DNA of 61,769 bases, taken from the IMG/VR virus record IMGVR_UViG_3300006033_000029, positions 1-61,769 of that record; one strand, 5' to 3'. A program made the position numbers and the translations under genes. Positions 1 to 7,831 of the stretch are shown in pieces. How positions within the stretch are numbered: position 1 is the first letter of the stretch; the number at the start of each line of letters is the position of its first letter. The notes under the pieces were generated by a model. It did not search any database. It saw only the letters and a program-made list of their open reading frames with translations, and was not told the DNA's origin. The DNA is from a virus.

Positions 1-229
1 CTCGTCCAGGCCAGCAGGGCTGCACCTCGTCCAGGCCAGCAGGGCCGCACCTCGTCCAGGCCACCAGGGCTGCACCTCGGACGCGCCAGCAGGGCTGCAC
101 CTCGTCCAGGCCAGCAGGGCTGCACCTCGTCCAGGCCACCAGGGCTGCACCTCGTCCAGGCCACCAGGGCTGCACCTCGTCCAGGCCACCAGGGCTGCAC
201 CTCGTCCAGGCCACCAGGGCTGCACCTCG
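1..229. repeat. 25-bp tandem repeat array (nine copies)
   Basis: Nine head-to-tail copies of a 25-bp unit run from the first base to 225, followed by a partial copy. Each unit starts CTCGTCCAGGCCA and ends AGGGCTGCAC. Copies differ mainly at one base (ccagcag versus ccaccag); copy 4 carries a cluster of changes. The unit length is not a multiple of three, there is no open gene through it and no spacers separate the copies, so it is a minisatellite and not a CRISPR. The array starts at base 1 and may be cut by the window edge. Bases 230-347 hold nothing I recognise. Confidence 0.95.
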
Positions 230-347
230 GGCGAGACTTCAAACATTCAAAGCTATGCAGACGTGAATATGTTTTTCCGGGAAGGTGTGGGCAGGCAGGA
301 GCGCTGCAGTCGCACACCAGGCCGCTAGGTCCGAACGGGTTAGCCGT

Positions 348-557
348 CACTACCTTGGAACCTCGCCGTGTCTAATTTTCCGCACTACCTCAGACCCTCG
401 CCGTTGCTTGAGCGCACTACCTCGGCACTGCAGCCGTACCTGACTCCCATCCCACTACCTCGGCACTGCAGCCGTGCCCGGATTGTTGCCGAGAAACACC
501 ACTACCTTGGAAAGTTGCCAAGAACTCTTCAGTTCATCAGCACACTGACTACCTTGG
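348..557. repeat. Six spaced ACTACCT repeats
   Basis: The motif CACTACCTYRG (last copy GACTACCTTGG) starts near 348, 383, 415, 453, 500 and 547. Spacing is 35, 32, 38, 47 and 47 bp. Two neighbouring copies (415 and 453) extend to CACTACCTCGGCACTGCAGC, and three others read CCTTGGAA. The set ends just before the HNH gene. Regular spacing of a short motif suggests protein-binding sites such as an origin, packaging or regulatory array, but nothing here decides which. No convincing gene covers 230-584. Confidence 0.75.
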
Positions 558-584
558 AATGTCAGCAAAGAACAGGAGTTCGAA

Positions 585-1183
585 GTGGTTCCGCCAGTGC
601 CGATGGAAGGTTTCACAAAAGACGGTGCGGTTGTTCTGCGCCAGGTCGAGAGCGACAACACACAGTTGGCGCGATGGCTCGTCAGATGCGCTTGTGGCGC
701 CGAGTTCGTAAAGCGAGGTTCCGACATTCGACGCGGACAATATCTTCGCTGTCGTTCCTGTGCGAACAGGCACTTAGCCGAACTCAGTAGGACTCACGGA
801 GAGACCGACGGCTATCTTATGGTGGCTAGAGAGAACATGCTCAAGCGATGCTACAGCGATACTTATGAAGGCCCGAAAACTACGCCGGTCGAGGCATCGC
901 CGTTTATGAGCCCTGGCGCAACTCGTACTCGACCTTTGCCGCTGACATCCGCAGGGAGATTGGCGAACGCCCTTCGAAAGCGCATTCGATCGACCGCATC
1001 AACAACGATGGCAACTATGAGCCTGGCAACGTCCGATGGGCTACAAGATCTGAGCAGATGCGGAACAGACGCCCGTCTTCTCAATGGAAGGGGAAAGGTG
1101 ACAGACCAAGGAAGACTCCATCCATGACCCAGGAGCCGAACCCACTGCAGGCTTACGTCGACGCGCTCCTATGTTGGCCGTGA
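585..1183 (+). pseudogene. HNH homing endonuclease, frameshifted
   Basis: From GTG 585 (AGGAG at 574-578, 6 nt spacing) the frame encodes a zinc-finger-like start (WLVRCACGAEFVKRGSD, then CRSC) and MLKRCYSD, and then loses homology. From base 878 the -1 frame continues the same family: NYAGRGI, SIDRINNDGNYEPGN, VRWATRSEQM, ending at TGA 1183. The break is at an AAAA run (876-879); a fifth A would restore one protein of about 199 residues. The family is that of free-standing phage HNH nucleases and resembles the HNH frame nested at 49379-50086. It is either a genuine inactivating deletion, a sequencing error or, less likely, a frameshift site. Confidence 0.85.
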
Positions 1184-1220
1184 AACGAATCTTGCGAAAC
1201 GGATTCGCCACTTTCGATTT

Positions 1221-1314
1221 GTCAAGTGCCGAGCGTCAAATGCTGAGCGGAATCACTTTGCGGGTTGTTTTCCTCGAACCGATATGGCTTAATCCGCGCG
1301 TCAAGTGCTGAGCG
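1221..1314 (+). repeat. 15-bp direct repeat, three copies
   Basis: GTCAARTGCYGAGCG occurs at 1221-1235, 1235-1249 (sharing one base) and 1300-1314. It lies in the gap between the HNH relic and the first membrane gene. The third copy abuts the TGAGGA ribosome-binding sequence of the gene starting at 1329. A degenerate ATCAC-N7-GTTGT element sits between copies 2 and 3 at 1252-1268. The position suggests regulatory sites for the gene downstream. Confidence 0.7.
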
Positions 1315-1328
1315 TGAGGAACGACATC

Positions 1329-1559
1329 ATGAATCCTGCCCTTACCGTTTACGTCCGCATCGCGCTCTACATCCTCGCGGGCCGTCTCATGGCCGGTGGC
1401 TGGATCCCCGAAGACGTGAAGCTGATGCTGGTCTCCCCCGAGATGGTCGAGACCACGACCGGCATCCTGCTCGGCGCCATCACGATCGCCTGGTATCACT
1501 ACAGCCGGGCGCGCAACGCCATTGTCAGGTTGGTGAAGTCGAGTGCCGGGGCTCGGTAA
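1329..1559 (+). CDS. Small two-helix membrane protein, putative holin
   Basis: A 76-residue protein starting at ATG 1329, chosen because TGAGGA lies 8 nt upstream; the frame is open to 1305. Two hydrophobic stretches are visible, roughly residues 4-25 (VYVRIALYILAGRLMAGGWI) and 50-66 (TGILLGAITIAWYHYS), joined by a polar loop and followed by a basic tail (SRARNAIVRLVKS). Size and topology fit small class II phage holins, which permeabilise the inner membrane so that endolysin can reach the wall. It overlaps the next membrane gene by 17 nt, so the two are probably co-translated and may act together. The endolysin lies far away at 18191, so the lysis role is inferred. Confidence 0.6.
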   Translation: MNPALTVYVRIALYILAGRLMAGGWIPEDVKLMLVSPEMVETTTGILLGAITIAWYHYSRARNAIVRLVKSSAGAR

Positions 1560-1932
1560 ACTCTTAAGTCTGATCTTCGGAGGCGGGCTACCCGATCAAC
1601 TGCGCCGTGCCTATGAGGCGAAGCTGCGCGCACAGAACGACGCCGACAAACTGGCGCTGGACCGCGACATCGAACGTATCAGCGCAGCGATCGAGATGGC
1701 ACGCATCGCGGCGCAGGATCGTCTCGGCGCCACCTCCATCGGTCGATACCTCATCGTCGTGCCCTATGGCATCTGGTGGGCAGCGATCTTCCTGGTGCAG
1801 ATCCTAAACCCTTGGTTTGGCCTGAACCTCGTGGTGATCGACGTGCCGCCCATGATTCATGACATGGCGAAAGTGCTGATCCCTGCAATCCTCATCGCTG
1901 ACGTGGGTCAGACGTTGGCGCGTCGCCGCTGA
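1543..1932 (+). CDS. Membrane protein with coiled-coil N-terminus, holin-like
   Basis: A 129-residue protein read from GTG 1543, overlapping the upstream holin candidate. Residues 15-60 are charged and heptad-like (QLRRAYEAKLRAQNDADKLA). Two hydrophobic segments follow, about 69-92 (YLIVVPYGIWWAAIFLVQIL) and 106-122, and the end is RRR. The architecture resembles the 3TM holin family associated with gene transfer agent release, but I cannot prove membership. The alternative is an accessory membrane protein of the lysis pair. The start is uncertain because the ribosome-binding sequence is weak. Confidence 0.5.
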   Translation: MPGLGKLLSLIFGGGLPDQLRRAYEAKLRAQNDADKLALDRDIERISAAIEMARIAAQDRLGATSIGRYLIVVPYGIWWAAIFLVQILNPWFGLNLVVIDVPPMIHDMAKVLIPAILIADVGQTLARRR

Positions 1933-2048
1933 TAATAGCGGATTCCGGGAAACAATACTTGACAAATCAGCAACATAACTACCGAGCGCCCTTGACCTAC
2001 AAGCGTGAGTAGGGAATCGTTTCCTTACAACTACAAGGGGTATTTAAG

Positions 2049-3170
2049 TTGGGAATCAGCGACGATGAACGCGCTCGTCGAGACGCACTGATCGCTGAGG
2101 CGCAGCGCAGCGGGCGATCAATGAAAGACGTCGCCGCCGAGTTGGGTATCAACGAGCGGACTTTGCGCCGATACCGCGAAGCCAAGGGTGACCCCGCGAT
2201 CGAGGAAGCCAAGTCAGCGGTCAACACGGCTCTCGAACCCGCGCTTGTCTGGGCCAAGACGAAGAGCGAGGATGGCACCAGCTTCTCCGTGCTGCTAAAA
2301 CCACAGGTCTGTAGCGAAAGCACTCTCGAACACATCCGTGAAGTCTTCGACGGAATCGTCCCGGCCGATCCAGTCCAGCCGCCAGACCAAGTGAAGAGCG
2401 ACCTCCTGACGCTATACCCGCTGATGGACGCACACATCGGCATGATGGCTTGGGGCCGCGAGACGGGCGACGTGGACTACGACCTGAAACTCGCAGCCCA
2501 GGACATGCGTCACGCCTTTACCCAGGTGACGGCACTGGTCCCGCCCTCTGACACGGCGCTGCTCATCGTCGGCGGCGACTACACGCACCAGGACGACAGC
2601 AATGCCGAGACGCCCGCCTCGAAGCACAAGCTGGACGTCGACGGGCGCTTCCACAAGGTGCTAGACGAGGCGATCAGGATCCTCGTCGAGGCGGTCGACA
2701 TCCTGCTCAGGAAGCACCGCACGCTGCATGTGCGCGTACTCAGGGGCAATCATGATCCTCATGCTCACCTGATCATCACGTTCGCGCTGTACGAGCGCTA
2801 CCGCAATGAGCCACGCATCAGGGTCGAGAAGGAACCGCGCGATCTGTTCATGATGCAATGGGGCCGGTCGGCGATCTTCGCTCACCACGGCGACAAGGCC
2901 AAGCCGCAGCAGATGGCGCTCTACCTCAGTGACATATGCCCGTTCTGGTCCGAGACGAAGCACCGGCATCTGTTCACCGGCCACGTCCATCATGATCAGG
3001 CGAAGGACGTCGGGCCGCTGCGCTTCGAGAGTCTGCGTGCCTTCTGCCCGCCTGACGCCTACGCCGCGTCTATGGGCTATGGCGGGCGTCGGGCTCTGCA
3101 GGCGGTCACATTCCACAAGCAGAAGGGTCTGGTGCTGCGGGCACTGGATCCCATCGAGAGGGCTGCATGA
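2049..3170 (+). CDS. HTH-metallophosphoesterase fusion
   Basis: A 373-residue protein starting at TTG 2049 (AAGGGG 8 nt upstream). Residues 1-50 form a helix-turn-helix of the winged or resolvase kind (SMKDVAAELGINERTLRRY). Residues 115-360 are a calcineurin-like phosphoesterase with the full motif ladder: DAHIG, GGDYTH, GNHD, HHGD and GHVHHD, the ligands of a two-metal centre. The family hydrolyses phosphodiesters or phosphomonoesters. With a DNA-binding head the natural target may be nucleic acid, which is inference. It overlaps the dNMP kinase gene by ATGA. Upstream, TTGACA at 1959-1964 could be a -35 box, but no good -10 follows. Confidence 0.88.
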   Translation: MGISDDERARRDALIAEAQRSGRSMKDVAAELGINERTLRRYREAKGDPAIEEAKSAVNTALEPALVWAKTKSEDGTSFSVLLKPQVCSESTLEHIREVFDGIVPADPVQPPDQVKSDLLTLYPLMDAHIGMMAWGRETGDVDYDLKLAAQDMRHAFTQVTALVPPSDTALLIVGGDYTHQDDSNAETPASKHKLDVDGRFHKVLDEAIRILVEAVDILLRKHRTLHVRVLRGNHDPHAHLIITFALYERYRNEPRIRVEKEPRDLFMMQWGRSAIFAHHGDKAKPQQMALYLSDICPFWSETKHRHLFTGHVHHDQAKDVGPLRFESLRAFCPPDAYAASMGYGGRRALQAVTFHKQKGLVLRALDPIERAA

Positions 3171-3745
3171 TCAGCGCAGACGACATCGAGGCCATGCAGG
3201 ATAACGGGCCGTCCCTGTTGGGCATCTGCGGTCGCAAAGGCTCGGGCAAGAGCACCGCTGCTCAAGTGCTGCTTGACGCCGGCTGGAAGCGGGTGAAGTT
3301 CGCCGATCCGCTGAAGAACATGCTGCGAGTGATCGGGCTCGACGACCGTCACATCGAGGGTGATCTGAAGGAACTACCTTGCGACCTGCTTGGGGGCAAA
3401 ACGCCTCGCTGGGCCATGCAGAGCCTCGGCACCGAGTGGGGCCGCAACTGCATCTTCCCCGACTTCTGGATGAGCCTGGCGCGGCGTGAGATCGCGCTGG
3501 TGCTGGCACAGGGTTACAGCGTCGTGGTGGACGACGTGCGGTTTGACAACGAGGCGCAGATGATCCGCGACTTGGGCGGCTCGGTGCTCCTGATCAAGCG
3601 CGGCTCGGATGCACCGATCGAGCATGAGAGCGAGAAGGGTGTCACGCCCGACTTCACCTATGAGAACGATCTCACGGTCAAACATCTGACCGGCTACATG
3701 CACTACGTCTTTCTTGAAAACGAATCCTTGCGTTCCGTCTTATAA
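3167..3745 (+). CDS. Deoxynucleoside monophosphate kinase
   Basis: A 192-residue P-loop kinase. The Walker A motif GRKGSGKS lies at residues 22-29, FADPLK follows about 15 residues later, and DDVRF near 124-128 fits the DxxR acid/arginine motif of phage dNMP kinases. The family phosphorylates dNMPs to dNDPs to feed replication. The start codon overlaps the stop of the phosphoesterase (ATGA), so the genes are translationally coupled. The C-terminus runs to just before the operator at 3745. Other nucleotide genes in the window (NrdJ, ThyX, dCMP deaminase, MazG) support the role. Confidence 0.85.
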   Translation: MISADDIEAMQDNGPSLLGICGRKGSGKSTAAQVLLDAGWKRVKFADPLKNMLRVIGLDDRHIEGDLKELPCDLLGGKTPRWAMQSLGTEWGRNCIFPDFWMSLARREIALVLAQGYSVVVDDVRFDNEAQMIRDLGGSVLLIKRGSDAPIEHESEKGVTPDFTYENDLTVKHLTGYMHYVFLENESLRSVL

Positions 3746-3766
3746 TCACTTTAATAGTGATATATG
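3741..3766 (+). promoter_or_regulatory. Operator ATCAC-N7-GTGAT with overlapping -10 box
   Basis: A perfect dyad, ATCAC TTTAATA GTGAT, occupies 3745-3761. TATAAT at 3741-3746 overlaps its left half and GATATAT follows its right half. No good -35 is visible at either spacing, so activation or a weak promoter is possible. It precedes the small gene at 3786. Confidence 0.7.
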
Positions 3767-3785
3767 AGCGTAAGGAGAACACGCG

Positions 3786-3953
3786 ATGGGTGTGACTGTC
3801 CGCAGATATGGTCGACGCAAGTTCACCAGCATGTACGCGCTGATCAATGAACTCAGGAAGGCGATCCGCGAGCACGATGCCGAGAAGACCGAGGCGATCT
3901 GGGATCAGTGCGAGCCGTTCATCGACGTAGTGTTTGAAAGGGGCGCCGAGTAG
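3786..3953 (+). CDS. Small charged protein of unknown function (55 aa)
   Basis: ATG 3786 with TAAGGAG at 3771-3777 (8 nt spacing), ending at TAG 3953. The protein starts MGVTVRRYGRRKFTSMYAL and continues as one amphipathic, charged helix (ELRKAIREHDAEKTEAIWDQ). I see no family motif. It has its own operator-bearing control region and is followed at once by a hairpin terminator, so it is a monocistronic unit. That favours a real regulatory or host-directed small protein. Confidence 0.7.
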   Translation: MGVTVRRYGRRKFTSMYALINELRKAIREHDAEKTEAIWDQCEPFIDVVFERGAE

Positions 3954-3961
3954 CGCCCCTT
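3938..3961. terminator. Bidirectional hairpin terminator
   Basis: GGGGCGC (3940-3946) pairs with GCGCCCC (3953-3959) around a 6-nt loop; A-T pairs extend the stem to 9 bp. It lies between the convergent ends of the small plus-strand gene (stop 3953) and the minus-strand reductase (stop 3971). T runs flank both sides but are short (TTCCCTT on plus, TTTC on minus), so efficiency is uncertain. Confidence 0.65.
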
Positions 3962-3970
3962 CCCTTCAGA

Positions 3971-6900
3971 TCAACCGCACTTGCTGTCGCCACAGTCGAG
4001 GCACTGGAAGCAGCCCGCCTCGTTCTTTGTATTGAAGCTGCTGCACTTCGGACACTGCTTCGACTTGGGCACATTCACTGCCGGACTGAAAGTGTGAAGA
4101 TCTTCGTCCTCGGCGACGCCACCGACGTGAACGGTCATCCGCTTGTCATCCATATGCCGCTCGATGACGCCACCGATCGCCGCCAGCACCGATGGGATGT
4201 ACTTCCCACCCAGCCAGGCTCCGCCGCGAGGATCGAACACGGCCTTCAGTTCCTCGGCAACGAACCGAACATCGCCGCCACGCCGGAACACTGCCGAGAT
4301 CATTCTCGTCAGCGCCACGATCCACGAGAAGTGCTCGGTGTCCTTGGAGTTGATGAATACCTCGAAGGGGTTGCCATGCTCATCGTCGTTGATGGTGACG
4401 TAGATCGCGTGCTCGCTACCCGGCCACTTCAGCTTGTAGGTGTAGCCCATCAGATGTTCAGGCCGCTCGGCGAGAGGTGTGGGGGTCGGGGCGTCGGGCT
4501 CTGACAGTGAACCGCCAGACTCGCCATCAATAGCTGTCTCATCCTTCTTCGGCTCCACACTCAGCACGGATCCAGTGACGTCGTTGGGTCGGTAGGTCGT
4601 GCAGCCCTTGCAGCCCATCTCGTAGGCCATCAGGTAGACCGCCTTGAAGTCGTCAAAGGAGATGTCCTCGGGCAGATTCACCGTCTTGCTGATCGAGGAG
4701 TCGACCCACTTCTGCGCAGCCGCTTGCATCTTGACGTGTGCCTCTGGCGGGAGGGTCTGCGCGCTGACGAAGTAGTCGGGAAGAGGCTGATCCTTGTCGA
4801 CGCGAATGGTGCGACTCCACAGCCCATAGGCGTAGTCCTCAACCTGCTCCTCGCGCTTCGAGCCGTCCTTCTCGAGCACCTTGCGGGTGTAGTGGTAGGC
4901 AAAGACTGGCTCGATGCCCGAGGAGATGTTGCCGGCATAGAGCGAGATGGTGCCGGTCGGCGCGATGGATGTCAGGTGTGAGTTGCGGAGGCCATACTTG
5001 GCAATGGCGAGGCGAACTTCCTCATCGAACTGCTGAATGTAGGGATGGTTGAGGTATGCCTCCTTGTCGAAGAGCGGGAACGGTCCCTTTTCAACGGCCA
5101 ACTCCGCACTTGCAAGATAGGCTTCTTGGGCGATGGATCGAGTGATTGCGTCAACCCAGGCAACAGCCTCATCGCTACCATAGGTGATGCCCAGCATCAG
5201 CAGCGCATCGGCGACGCCGGTCACGCCGAGGCCGATGCGGCGCTTGTTCTTCGACTCCTCGGCCTGCTGCGGAAGTGGGAAATTGGTCACCTCGATCACG
5301 TTGTCGAGCATCCGCACGGCAGTGCGGACCAGTTCCTTCAGAGCCTTGGAATCGAGGTGCGCGGTCTCGCTGTCGAATGGATGCTTGATCAGCGCCGCCA
5401 GGTTGATCGAACCCAGCAGACACGCGCCGTAGGGCGGGAGGGGCTGCTCGCCGCAATTTCCAGTATAACACCATTCCGAAGGAAACACATGTTCATCGTG
5501 ATACACAGAGATGTCCCAGACTTTGTGATGACCGACACTCTTTGTTCTTTTCACCACTTGATGTGAGGAGGAAACATGATCTCGTTTCTCACTTTTCAGG
5601 TGATCCTTTAGACGCGCCATCTTGCGTCCGCAAGACAAACGAAACAGATTGGAGAAGCGAACGGTGTTGCCATGACTGAGAGTGAGATCGCACCTATCGT
5701 AAAGCCCGCCGAAGGCTTCCGACTTTGAATCTCGAAGATTGCTGTTGATGCCGTGAAATGCCAAAAGTACTGCTACTTCTCGGCACAGCGCAGAACTCTT
5801 GTTGGTGAAGGTGATAGGTGCGTTTTCACCTGAAACATCATTCACGCATCCATCGGTAGAGAACAGACCGTCAACAAAACCGGCGATGAAATCGTCGTTC
5901 GATACCCAAACAGTCGCCGGAAGAGATGATTTGTCACCAAAGGTCAGGCCGACCCTTTCGACAAATTGCCGAACAACCGCGTCTCTCGTGACATTCAGTA
6001 TAACTTCGTCTGCCTGTTCTTTGGGAGCGACATTGAAGTACTCTGCGACAATGCCCTGCAGATCGGTGTCCAATTTATTACAATGAACCGACATGTAAGC
6101 CCGACCATCGTCAGACCTGACGTTGTATGAACCATCTCCGAAGACGATGCCTGCGACCAGGCCGTCTTGGTATGTAAGATCTGGGCGATTCGTCATGCCC
6201 AACCGCTCATTGCGGTTAAGCGGAATGCGATCGCCATCGCGCAGATCAGAAGCGTAGGACTTCAGATAACGACCATTGACCTGCACCGGCCAGCGATGTT
6301 CCTTTGTGGATCGAACAGTCTTACCGCCTCCGAAATCTATCTCCAAAACTTCAGCGGATTCGCTGGACAGGAAGCACTTTGCTGGCGCCCATCTTCCGTC
6401 AAGAGATTTAACGAAGAACTCTTTGCCTTCGAGGCTCTCGATTGGGAATATGCCGTCTTTGGTGTGGATCATCGTTCCTGCTGGCATTGAAGGATTAGTC
6501 GCGGCGATCGTCTCGCAGTAGTTCAGCGGGTTCATCGCGTTGATGCGATCAATGAAGATCACGCCCGGCTCGGCGTAGTCATAGGTCGCCTTCATGATCT
6601 TGTCCCAGAGATCCCGGGCGCGCACCGTCCGCTCAAGCAGCGTCTCTCCGGCACGCTTCTCGAAGTGCAGCCGCCAATCTGCATCGTCCTTGACGGCCTG
6701 CATGAAGGCGTCGGTGACCAGGACAGACATGTTGAACATCCGAAGGCGCGCCGGATCCTGCTTCGCCTCGATGAAAGCTTCGATGTCCGGATGATCGCAG
6801 CGCATCGTCGCCATCATGGCGCCACGTCGCGAACCGGCCGACATCACGGTGCGGCACATCGAGTCCCAGCAGTCCATGAAGGTGAGCGGCCCCGAAGCGT

Positions 6901-7312
6901 CGGAACCGACTCCCTTCACCAGCGTCCCCTTCGGCCGAATGGTCGAGAAGTCGTGCCCGATCCCGCCGCCCTGCTGCATGGTCAACGCCGCATCCTTGAG
7001 CGCGTCGAATATCCCCTCCATGCTGTCGGGGATGGTGCCCAAGACGTAACAGTTGAGCATCGTGACGCGCCGCCCGGTCCCGGCACCCGAGATGATCCGC
7101 CCGGCCGGGAGGAACTTGAAGCCTTCGAGGGCCTTGTAGAACTTATCCTCGAAGTGCGCCTGATCCTCGGGCTTCTCGGCCGATGCGAGCGCCTTGGCGA
7201 TGCGCCGCCAGGTGTCTTCGACCGTCACGTCGATCGGCGTGCCATCTGGCTCCTTGAACCGATACTTCGCGTCCCAGATCTGCTCCGCGATCAGCGCGGG
7301 AAAACTTGACAT
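3971..7312 (-). CDS. nrdJ: B12-dependent (class II) ribonucleotide reductase with intein
   Basis: Reduces ribonucleotides to deoxyribonucleotides using adenosylcobalamin, so it needs no oxygen-dependent partner. Start taken at ATG 7312 (GTGAGG upstream), not the in-frame GTG at 7324. The 1113-residue precursor contains a 345-residue intein; mature length would be about 768. Extein motifs: NCYVLGTIPDSMEGIF near the N-terminus, the split active-site motif NP/CGEQPLPPYGACLLGS, APTGTISLYAGNISSGIEP, and a C-terminal zinc-ribbon tail with CPKC and CLDCGDSKCG, typical of NrdJ. The intein sits exactly before the catalytic Cys of NPCGEQ. An operator overlaps the start region (7320-7336). It is convergent with the unit ending at 3953. 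Confidence 0.93.
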   Translation of the reverse strand: MSSFPALIAEQIWDAKYRFKEPDGTPIDVTVEDTWRRIAKALASAEKPEDQAHFEDKFYKALEGFKFLPAGRIISGAGTGRRVTMLNCYVLGTIPDSMEGIFDALKDAALTMQQGGGIGHDFSTIRPKGTLVKGVGSDASGPLTFMDCWDSMCRTVMSAGSRRGAMMATMRCDHPDIEAFIEAKQDPARLRMFNMSVLVTDAFMQAVKDDADWRLHFEKRAGETLLERTVRARDLWDKIMKATYDYAEPGVIFIDRINAMNPLNYCETIAATNPSMPAGTMIHTKDGIFPIESLEGKEFFVKSLDGRWAPAKCFLSSESAEVLEIDFGGGKTVRSTKEHRWPVQVNGRYLKSYASDLRDGDRIPLNRNERLGMTNRPDLTYQDGLVAGIVFGDGSYNVRSDDGRAYMSVHCNKLDTDLQGIVAEYFNVAPKEQADEVILNVTRDAVVRQFVERVGLTFGDKSSLPATVWVSNDDFIAGFVDGLFSTDGCVNDVSGENAPITFTNKSSALCREVAVLLAFHGINSNLRDSKSEAFGGLYDRCDLTLSHGNTVRFSNLFRLSCGRKMARLKDHLKSEKRDHVSSSHQVVKRTKSVGHHKVWDISVYHDEHVFPSEWCYTGNCGEQPLPPYGACLLGSINLAALIKHPFDSETAHLDSKALKELVRTAVRMLDNVIEVTNFPLPQQAEESKNKRRIGLGVTGVADALLMLGITYGSDEAVAWVDAITRSIAQEAYLASAELAVEKGPFPLFDKEAYLNHPYIQQFDEEVRLAIAKYGLRNSHLTSIAPTGTISLYAGNISSGIEPVFAYHYTRKVLEKDGSKREEQVEDYAYGLWSRTIRVDKDQPLPDYFVSAQTLPPEAHVKMQAAAQKWVDSSISKTVNLPEDISFDDFKAVYLMAYEMGCKGCTTYRPNDVTGSVLSVEPKKDETAIDGESGGSLSEPDAPTPTPLAERPEHLMGYTYKLKWPGSEHAIYVTINDDEHGNPFEVFINSKDTEHFSWIVALTRMISAVFRRGGDVRFVAEELKAVFDPRGGAWLGGKYIPSVLAAIGGVIERHMDDKRMTVHVGGVAEDEDLHTFSPAVNVPKSKQCPKCSSFNTKNEAGCFQCLDCGDSKCG
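5456..6490 (-). mobile_element. LAGLIDADG intein in NrdJ (345 aa)
   Basis: In-frame insertion between Pro and the active-site Cys of NPCGEQ. It begins Ser1 (SMPAGTMIHTKDG, block A), has block B TKEH, and ends CYTGN followed by Cys+1. Removing it rebuilds an uninterrupted reductase motif. The endonuclease core shows two LAGLIDADG-type helices, AGIVFGDGSYN and AGFVDGLFSTDG, both with acidic residues kept. Ser at position 1 and Gly (not His) before the terminal Asn are unusual but known variants. It probably splices and homes actively; this is inferred from the intact motifs. Confidence 0.92.
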
Positions 7313-7319
7313 ATGATGC

Positions 7320-7336
7320 CTCACTATTCGGGTGAT
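7320..7336 (-). promoter_or_regulatory. Operator dyad upstream of nrdJ
   Basis: CTCAC TATTCGG GTGAT (nine of ten half-site bases match ATCAC-N7-GTGAT). Its left edge overlaps the GAGG ribosome-binding sequence of nrdJ. A protein bound here could block both transcription and, if bound to nascent sites, initiation. No clear -35/-10 pair was found. Confidence 0.6.
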
Positions 7337-7383
7337 TTAACGCACATCTTGTGCCAGAAGGCTCTAGGCCACACAAGGATTCG

Positions 7384-7515
7384 TTAGGGACTAAGTACCA
7401 CTGCAAGCGTGACCGACACACATGTCCCGATGAAGTAGTGCACTTTCTCTCGCCGATGGATCATTTCAACAGAGCAGATCAGGGCAACGATGAGAAAGCC
7501 GATAGGGATCACCAT
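7384..7515 (-). CDS. Small membrane protein (43 aa)
   Basis: ATG 7515 with a perfect AGGAGG at 7519-7524 (spacing 3 to 4 nt), stop TAA at 7384-7386. The sequence starts MVIPIGFLIVALICSVEMIH and has a second hydrophobic stretch at its end (FIGTCVSVTLAVVL), so two membrane helices flank a basic loop (HRREK). No family recognised. It overlaps the end of the upstream frame (7466-7831) by 50 nt in another frame. The strong ribosome-binding site is the main support. Confidence 0.6.
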   Translation of the reverse strand: MVIPIGFLIVALICSVEMIHRREKVHYFIGTCVSVTLAVVLSP

Positions 7516-7831
7516 AGATCCTCCTAGTAGAGTTCGGGACCAGATAGCGACGACGAAAAACGCGATCAGTCCGGTCAGCCAGAGAAGGTACGTTGATCAC
7601 CGTGGTCGCCGGGCTTGATCCGCGCGTGGCAATCTTCACCGCCTGGGAAGATCGAAAAAACCTGATATTCTGGCCGACCCGGTTCCTTGCGGCGGCTTCG
7701 GCCATCAGTGACGCATCCTCATGCGACAGGCGCGCCACGACCAGCAGATAGTTTGCCGGGTCGTCGCGCGCCGTAGCCTTGGCGCGGGCCGCACTGGTGG
7801 ACTCCAGCCGTTCCACAAGAGCATCGCTCAT
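7466..7831 (-). CDS. Hypothetical protein; uncertain C-terminal half
   Basis: Starts at ATG 7831, overlapping the upstream stop by ATGA. The first 50 residues (MSDALVERLESTSA, NYLLVVARLSHEDASLMAEAAA) look like the small phage proteins found in such operons. After that the sequence becomes arginine/serine rich and unlike its start. The +1 frame downstream encodes protein-like text (VFSIFPGGEDCHARIKPGDH) and then a membrane-like stretch with no start codon. This pattern suggests either a frameshift near 7670-7690 or decayed overlapping genes. Function unknown. Confidence 0.45.
   Translation of the reverse strand: MSDALVERLESTSAARAKATARDDPANYLLVVARLSHEDASLMAEAAARNRVGQNIRFFRSSQAVKIATRGSSPATTVINVPSLADRTDRVFRRRYLVPNSTRRIYGDPYRLSHRCPDLLC

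Noticed and set aside
1-229. CRISPR array
   Set aside because: The 25-bp units are directly adjacent with no unique spacers and there are no cas genes.
1252-1268. Another member of the operator family
   Set aside because: ATCAC TTTGCGG GTTGT matches only eight of ten half-site bases and has no promoter around it; noted only as a possible degenerate site.
1959-2020. A sigma70 promoter before the phosphoesterase
   Set aside because: TTGACA (1959) and TTGACC (1992) are present, but neither has a reasonable -10 at 15-18 bp.
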